Below, piece after piece: positions 59,418 through 64,000 of a DNA stretch of 64,000 nt (its first letter is position 1; every line of letters begins with the position of its first letter). Under the pieces are notes generated by a model. It saw only the letters and a program-made list of their open reading frames with translations, searched no databases and was not told where the DNA came from. This DNA comes from Gonocerus acuteangulatus (lineage: Eukaryota; Arthropoda; Insecta; Hemiptera; Coreidae), in NCBI GenBank assembly GCA_946811695.1, contig OX328125.1, positions 46,846,345 through 46,910,344 on the forward strand, in the 5' to 3' direction. The translations under genes and the position numbers were made by a program.

Positions 59418-59818
59418 GGATGAGTTTACACTTGCTAGTTATTGCAGGAAATTTATATCAGACAGAAATTGCGACTAGTGTAAACCATGAGCAATTTATG
59501 TCTGGGATATATATTTCTATCACGAACTATACCACCAGGTGTAAACACAGATTTTTTACGAGAAGAATTTAATTTCAGAGATAAATATCTTGGCTACTAG
59601 CTGCATTGTCGACACTTCTAAACCAATAGATGTAAACACTGATTATTTGTGCTTTTGGTGAATTTATCGCAAATTAGAACAAATCCAGAACTGTCCTATA
59701 CATATCCATGACATAAATGTCTAGCTATTTCTGTCAGTATATAAACCTTCAAGAGAATATCTATCCGACACCTGACATATATTTCCTGCGAGAAGTGCCA
59801 GATGTAAACGCACCCTAA
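59415..59818. mobile_element. 404-bp MITE (right of pair, inverted)
   Basis: In reverse complement it begins TTAGGGTGCGTTTACATCTG and follows the left copy block by block ('cctgacatatat', 'atagatattctc', 'gctactagctgcattg'). Its inner end is degraded (TAAGGATGAGTTTACACTTG). The two copies share the CCTAA at the centre. Confidence 0.8.
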
Positions 59819-59937
59819 GATTGTATAATTGTAATGACTGTAACGAAGTTTATGTTCTACCTTATGACAAAGACGGACAAACAAAAATGTTAACATTGTA
59901 ACTAACGATTTTTCTTTAAAACATGTTTCGACTAACT

Positions 59938-60475
59938 GTTTATTAATTAAGTTGGATATCCAACATGACTTGACAGATTTACTTTATGAAGGCAGCCGGC
60001 ATATAGATACAGCACTGATATATTTTAAAAACACTAACATACACCAATCACATACAGCCCTATCTCCCATTTTCACAGACTGCAGTGCCTACGAAGCCGC
60101 TCGGAACCATTGGACATTCATGGTCCGTTCTGTAACATTCTTGGAGATAACCATGAAATAAGCCAGATAGCTTTGAATTCCTTAAACTAAAGAGCTTTTT
60201 AACAAAATGTAATAAGCTTAATTAAAAAGAAAAAAAAATCGAATGTTAAAATTCGAAACATTACTTAATTTATTATTTACTTTGATTTTATTGACTTTAG
60301 CTTTATTATTATTCGGTATATTTTATTTACAGCAAGGAAGAAATTTCAAGGGCATGAATTTGAAGACTTTAATTAATAATCAGAACTTATTTTTTATTTA
60401 AATGTATTTTATATTTTTTTTTTCACTAATAATTTAGCATATTACTTTACTGCTGTGGAACTCAATAAATAAATA
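59938..60475 (+). mobile_element. LINE 3' end, short insertion
   Basis: The plus strand starts with DIQHDLTDLLYEGSRHIDTA and LIYFKNTNIHQS, matching the last 40 residues of the LINE pol at 36740-36839 (DIPRDITDLLTD..HYID). It ends in a UTR and CAATAAATAAATAAAA. Only the extreme C-terminus is present. Confidence 0.75.
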
Positions 60476-60815
60476 AAATCATAATAACAAGTTACCTGCC
60501 GAGTACTCTAATCGCTCCGCAAGGAAGAGATTAAATATTTAAATTTTAATCATTCTATGAAAGTTAAATCCATATTTAATAAAGTTATAATCCTAATAAA
60601 AACTCGTTCAATATTACTATATTATATTTTCAGTGACATATATTCTTACTATATAGGGTTTCAGTTTTAAAAATTGTTAACACGTTTCTGGGGGGTGATT
60701 ATTCATTGAATAAAAATATATTGTAAAATTAAAACGTCAGGATTAAATTCCACTTTAGGTATTTATAATTAAAATTTCTACCTGAATAATAATTAGGCGA
60801 ATTTATTTTCCTCTC
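60476..60815. other. Unrecognised AT-rich DNA
   Basis: Nothing was recognised. Confidence 0.4.
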
Positions 60816-60960
60816 TTTGAGCGCGTTCTCTTCCGCTCCCCCAACGGAGAACGAATTTCCGCTTCTAACGCGATCTGGAAGTGCTGTTGAGAAATTTTCT
60901 CTTTGCACACCCACATTGGCCCCGAATATGCTGGAAACGCGCTAAGATGGCGCTGCATAG
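60816..60960 (-). repeat. Miniature RepA derivative (both ends only)
   Basis: It begins with a terminal hairpin (GCGTTCTC..GGAGAACG, 60822-60851) and 'TTTCCGCTTCTAACGCGAT', passes the 'aagtgctgttgagaaattttc' block, and reaches the opposite RepA end (AACGCGCTAAGATGGCGCTG) within 145 bp. The whole RepA interior is missing. Confidence 0.6.
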
Positions 60961-61148
60961 TCTTCAGGAGGAAGACAAGCAACAAATAAAAGTTGCGTTC
61001 ATAAAATATTAGCAACTTAGAGTGAACAAAGAGTTCGTTAATTTTACAGCCTTAAGTACAAATAAAACATTGTTTATTTACTTGGTTTCATTGTAGAACA
61101 ACACTGCAGGGTTATCATGACCCGCGATTAATTTTTTCGTTTATATTT

Positions 61149-61247
61149 CGGCTTGCATTGTTATTGATGTAGTCAAAATGATGTTAAAAAAAATTATATA
61201 CTAGAAATATTGATTTTTTTTTCCTTTAAATTATTTGATGTGATATA

Positions 61248-61297
<50 letters not shown>

Positions 61298-61410
61298 CAT
61301 ACATAATATATACATATCACATCAAATAATTTAAAGGAAAAAAAATTTCAATATTTCTAGAGTATAATTTTTTTTAACATCATTTTGACTACATCAATAA
61401 CAATGCAAGC

Positions 61411-61412
<2 letters not shown>
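61149..61412. repeat. 264-bp near-perfect palindrome
   Basis: Arms of about 100 bp (61149-61248 and 61313-61412) are complementary with only a few differences, beginning CGGCTTGCATTGTTATTGAT on each strand. The centre is a (TA)n run. Confidence 0.93.

Positions 61413-61478
<66 letters not shown>
61413..61478. repeat. (TA)n microsatellite
   Basis: Pure TA run next to the palindrome. Confidence 0.95.
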
Positions 61479-61481
<3 letters not shown>

Positions 61482-62048
61482 TTTTTTTTTAATTAATTTT
61501 TTTTTTCACAGTATTACATCTTTGCCTCTTCGATAGTATGAGTTTATCTAACTTCGACGAATTTTCTTGCAGGGCTTCAGCTGTATCAAGCAGAACATTA
61601 TTTATATTTATGAGCTCCGCAAAATTAGGCGATTAGCTCATCAAAGTGGGGATTTCAGTACTTCGTTAATAATAACAAATAGTGCTATAAAAAAAAAATT
61701 AAACAATAAAAAAGTTCACATATACTTCTATTAAAAAATGGGACAAAGAATTAAAAAAAAAAGGCATTGCAGCTTAGAGCAATCATTTTAATATTTACCT
61801 GTTGAAATAACTTATGTTTTATGGATATTATTTACATTCTCATTTGTTATTTATTTTTTTATTAGTTTTATGGGTTTTATTTATTATTTAGCTCCAATAT
61901 AGACAAATATAGATAATAGCTAAAACTTGGGAATTAAAATTTAGGTTTACCTCTGTAAGGAAAATTATAAGAATGAGTACTTTCTTATGTTATGTGAATT
62001 TCCAATTAACAGGTGAAAATTAAATTATGGCGACTACTATTTTAACCG
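61479..62048 (-). repeat. LINE 3'-end-like DNA
   Basis: T-rich start, then 'tttatgagctccgcaaaattaggcgattagctc', which resembles the 3' end of the LINE at 3329-3365 ('aggcgattagctct'). No coding sequence is visible, so this would be a UTR-only insertion. Confidence 0.45.
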
Positions 62049-62111
<63 letters not shown>

Positions 62112-62121
62112 TATATATGTA
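62049..62121. repeat. (TA)n microsatellite
   Basis: TA run with a CACACA interruption near 62104. Confidence 0.92.
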
Positions 62122-62870
62122 GGTATTTATAGATAAATAGATCAAAAACAATGATAGAAAGCGAGATATAAAGAGTCTTTTTCGTGCCTATGAAGAATTG
62201 ATGAAAGTTTTCGAAAGACCCATGCAGCCTCCGTTGGTAAATTCCTTTGGAAAACTCTACCATTTTCTCAAGAGTTCTCGGTCACTCTCTGCTAATGTTT
62301 GTGAGAGGAGGATCTGTGTGACAGATCCAGTTGAAATATAGCTGTTCTCTTCCCCTATTGTGGAATAACCTTTGTCGAGACCAGGCAGCAAATTTCATTC
62401 ATTGGCAGCCCTATTGTTCAGATCCTGCTGTTTTTAGCTCTCCGAAGGGGGCCCGCCGTTTAATCCAGCCCTAACTACGTGCCTAATCCTACGGACCAAT
62501 ATAGCCTTTCGAACGCCGGCAAAAAATACGACCAACCAATTGGTGGGACAAATGTTCAGTAGGACAAGCCTTAAAAATTGTAGAAATGGTATAACACTTT
62601 TTAGCATACCAACTAATTCTTGAATATTAAACTTATTTTATTGATAGCAAGAATATATTTTATTAAGGAAAATTAATGTTCTTATTTATTCATAAGTAGT
62701 TCATTTCTACGCCAATTACACCCCTGTATGGTCTTATGACCCAGCTTTGTGATCAAAATTTTGCTTCCCTTATTTCCATTAACAGAGTTATGAAAATGCC
62801 TGTAATATGCCTGAAAGCCAGATGTCTTCAAATGTTATTGTATAGCTTAGTGTTATAAATAAGAGAGTAT
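62122..62870. other. Unrecognised DNA
   Basis: No gene is supported. The region 62390-62540 is relatively GC-rich but shows no domain on either strand. Confidence 0.35.
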
Positions 62871-63150
62871 TGTGTTTATGTACTGTCTTTCTACAATTCG
62901 TTCATGTCATGTGGAATATTTAGTTTTTGTCGTCTTCTGCGATCCATAAGTAGGTGTTTTACGGTAAATTTTGTATTGAATGTATCATAGGTTAGTTTTT
63001 TGAGTCCTGACATGAGATATTCCAATTCTGAGTTTTATTTTAAGACCAATTCTGAGTTGAGCAAGTACAATTTCTTCTTTTCTTTTATCGAGGTAGCTGG
63101 TGGTCTACTACTGATTTTTATTTCTGATTGTATGTAATTTTTTGGCCTCT
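62871..63150 (-). pseudogene. LINE pol C-terminal fragment
   Basis: On the minus strand it aligns with the C-terminal coding DNA at 43590-43790 (phrases 'gtacaatttcttcttt' / 'gtactacttcttctg' and 'tgttttacggt'). Only the segment around the zinc-knuckle-like motif remains and it is frameshifted. Confidence 0.6.
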
Positions 63151-63301
63151 GTCTTAAAAAATAAATAAATAATGAACCAAAAAAACAATTTACGCGAAAC
63201 ATAATGTAACATTAGACCATGGGTGACTTGCTATGCTAACAAGATGTGTTCCGTTTGTAACACACTCGCTTTACAGTCCTTGTCTAAACTCGATGGAGTA
63301 T

Positions 63302-64000
63302 GGACGTGAATAATCTCCCGGGGATTAGTGGACTTAGGCCAGCCTCTACAGGCACCAGCCACATGGCGCAAGGAAATTCACCAAAGAAGAAAAAAATCAG
63401 AACAGAAAACTCTGAAGAAACATCCTATAATGTTACTACTTCAAATAAGTATAGTATATTATACAGTGATGATGGAATGGAGTTAACCCATGAAGATATA
63501 GACAAAGAAAGCACTTCAAGTGAGAAGCCTCCAAAACTACCACCCTTAGTGTTGTACACAGAATTAGGTAACTTTAATACGACTATAATTAAATAATTAA
63601 GCCAATTCTCAAAAAAGACCTAACGATAAAAACTAAATCTAACCGTGTACTGTTTTACACCACATGCACGGAAGATTACAAATCTCTTAAAAACTTATTT
63701 GTAGACAAAAAGTTCCTATTTCACACCTACACCATGAAAGAGGAACAAAAACCTAACGTGATTGTGAAGGGATTGCCATCGTCCATCACACCTAATGAAA
63801 TACAAAATGATCTCAAAGATAAATTAGAAATTGAGAAAATTATACAATTTGAGAATAAAACAGAAAATGGTTCTATTAAGCTACCTGCATACAGAATTAC
63901 ACTTAAAAGCAGAGACGAACTCAAAAATTGAACTTTATAAATAAAATCTGTTATTGTGCAGTCAGATGGGAGAAATATAAAAATAAATCCATTGTAACTC
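63302..64000 (+). pseudogene. LINE ORF1 (gag-like), runs off the window
   Basis: The first frame (MDVNNLPGISGLRP...) is basic/Ser-rich with a KKKKIR stretch. After a frameshift near 63590 it continues with LKKDLTIKTKSNRVLFYTTC, FVDKKFLFHTYTMKEE and VIVKGLPSSITPNEI, then after another shift near 63930 VRWEKYKNKS. The pattern 'Y..LK..L......FHTYT.KE.K...V.KGLP' followed by W..Y is that of LINE gag-like proteins, which bind the element RNA; CCHC knuckles should follow beyond 64000. ORF1 position and orientation suggest a longer element continuing to the right. The frameshifts make it non-functional unless they are sequencing errors. Confidence 0.75.

Noticed and set aside
58986..59818. Telomere-type TTAGG repeats
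   Set aside because: TTAGGG occurs once at each MITE end and is not tandem.

Overview
This is a 64 kb stretch of AT-rich, intron-less-looking eukaryotic DNA packed with transposable-element remains. The retroelement set (LINEs whose reverse transcriptase is followed by an RNase H domain, a Jockey-type LINE end, a pogo/Tigger transposase tail, tRNA- and 5S-derived SINEs) together with long (TA)n runs points to an arthropod, most likely an insect. I cannot name the species. No intact host gene is visible. The only segment that looks like host coding sequence is one short immunoglobulin-domain exon (14463-14616) with a good acceptor and a GC-type donor, so part or all of the window may be intronic or intergenic DNA of a larger gene.

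Layout. 0-2.5 kb: degraded repeat. 2.5-6.1 kb: a three-level nest, in which a long-inverted-repeat element (called RepF here) is split by a tRNA-derived SINE, which is itself split by a LINE that integrated with an inverted 5' part. 6.1-11.7 kb: several copies of the commonest family (RepA, about 1.4-1.6 kb, possibly a non-autonomous Helitron), including a 1.2 kb near-palindrome and a small hAT-type MITE. 12-14.3 kb: an inverted-repeat element, then a hAT-type element with a perfect 8-bp target duplication that carries a 1.1 kb, 24-bp minisatellite. 14.5 kb: the immunoglobulin exon. 15-25 kb: mostly unrecognised AT-rich DNA with a Helitron-helicase relic, an RTE-type reverse transcriptase relic and one possible terminal-inverted-repeat element. 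25-34.5 kb: a tRNA-SINE, two full-length RepA copies, a complete RepF and a 5S rRNA-derived SINE. 34.7-37.4 kb: the best-preserved LINE, inserted in RepA with a 13-bp duplication and an unusual templated hairpin at its 5' junction.

39-46.9 kb: a second 5S-SINE, tail-only SINE insertions, a LINE inserted inside another LINE, and a hairpin-forming 21-bp minisatellite with one flipped loop. 47-54 kb: sparse, with a 766-bp terminal-inverted-repeat element, a (CA)n run and a very short Jockey insertion. 54-64 kb: a pogo relic, LINE RNase H pieces, a PIF/Harbinger-like fragment, two tail-to-tail MITEs, two long palindromes, and at the right edge the start of a LINE whose ORF1 (gag-like) runs off the window.

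The elements share machinery: the tRNA-headed and 5S-headed SINEs carry a common 3' tail and so probably used the same LINE partner. All assignments rest on reading the sequence; no database comparison was possible.
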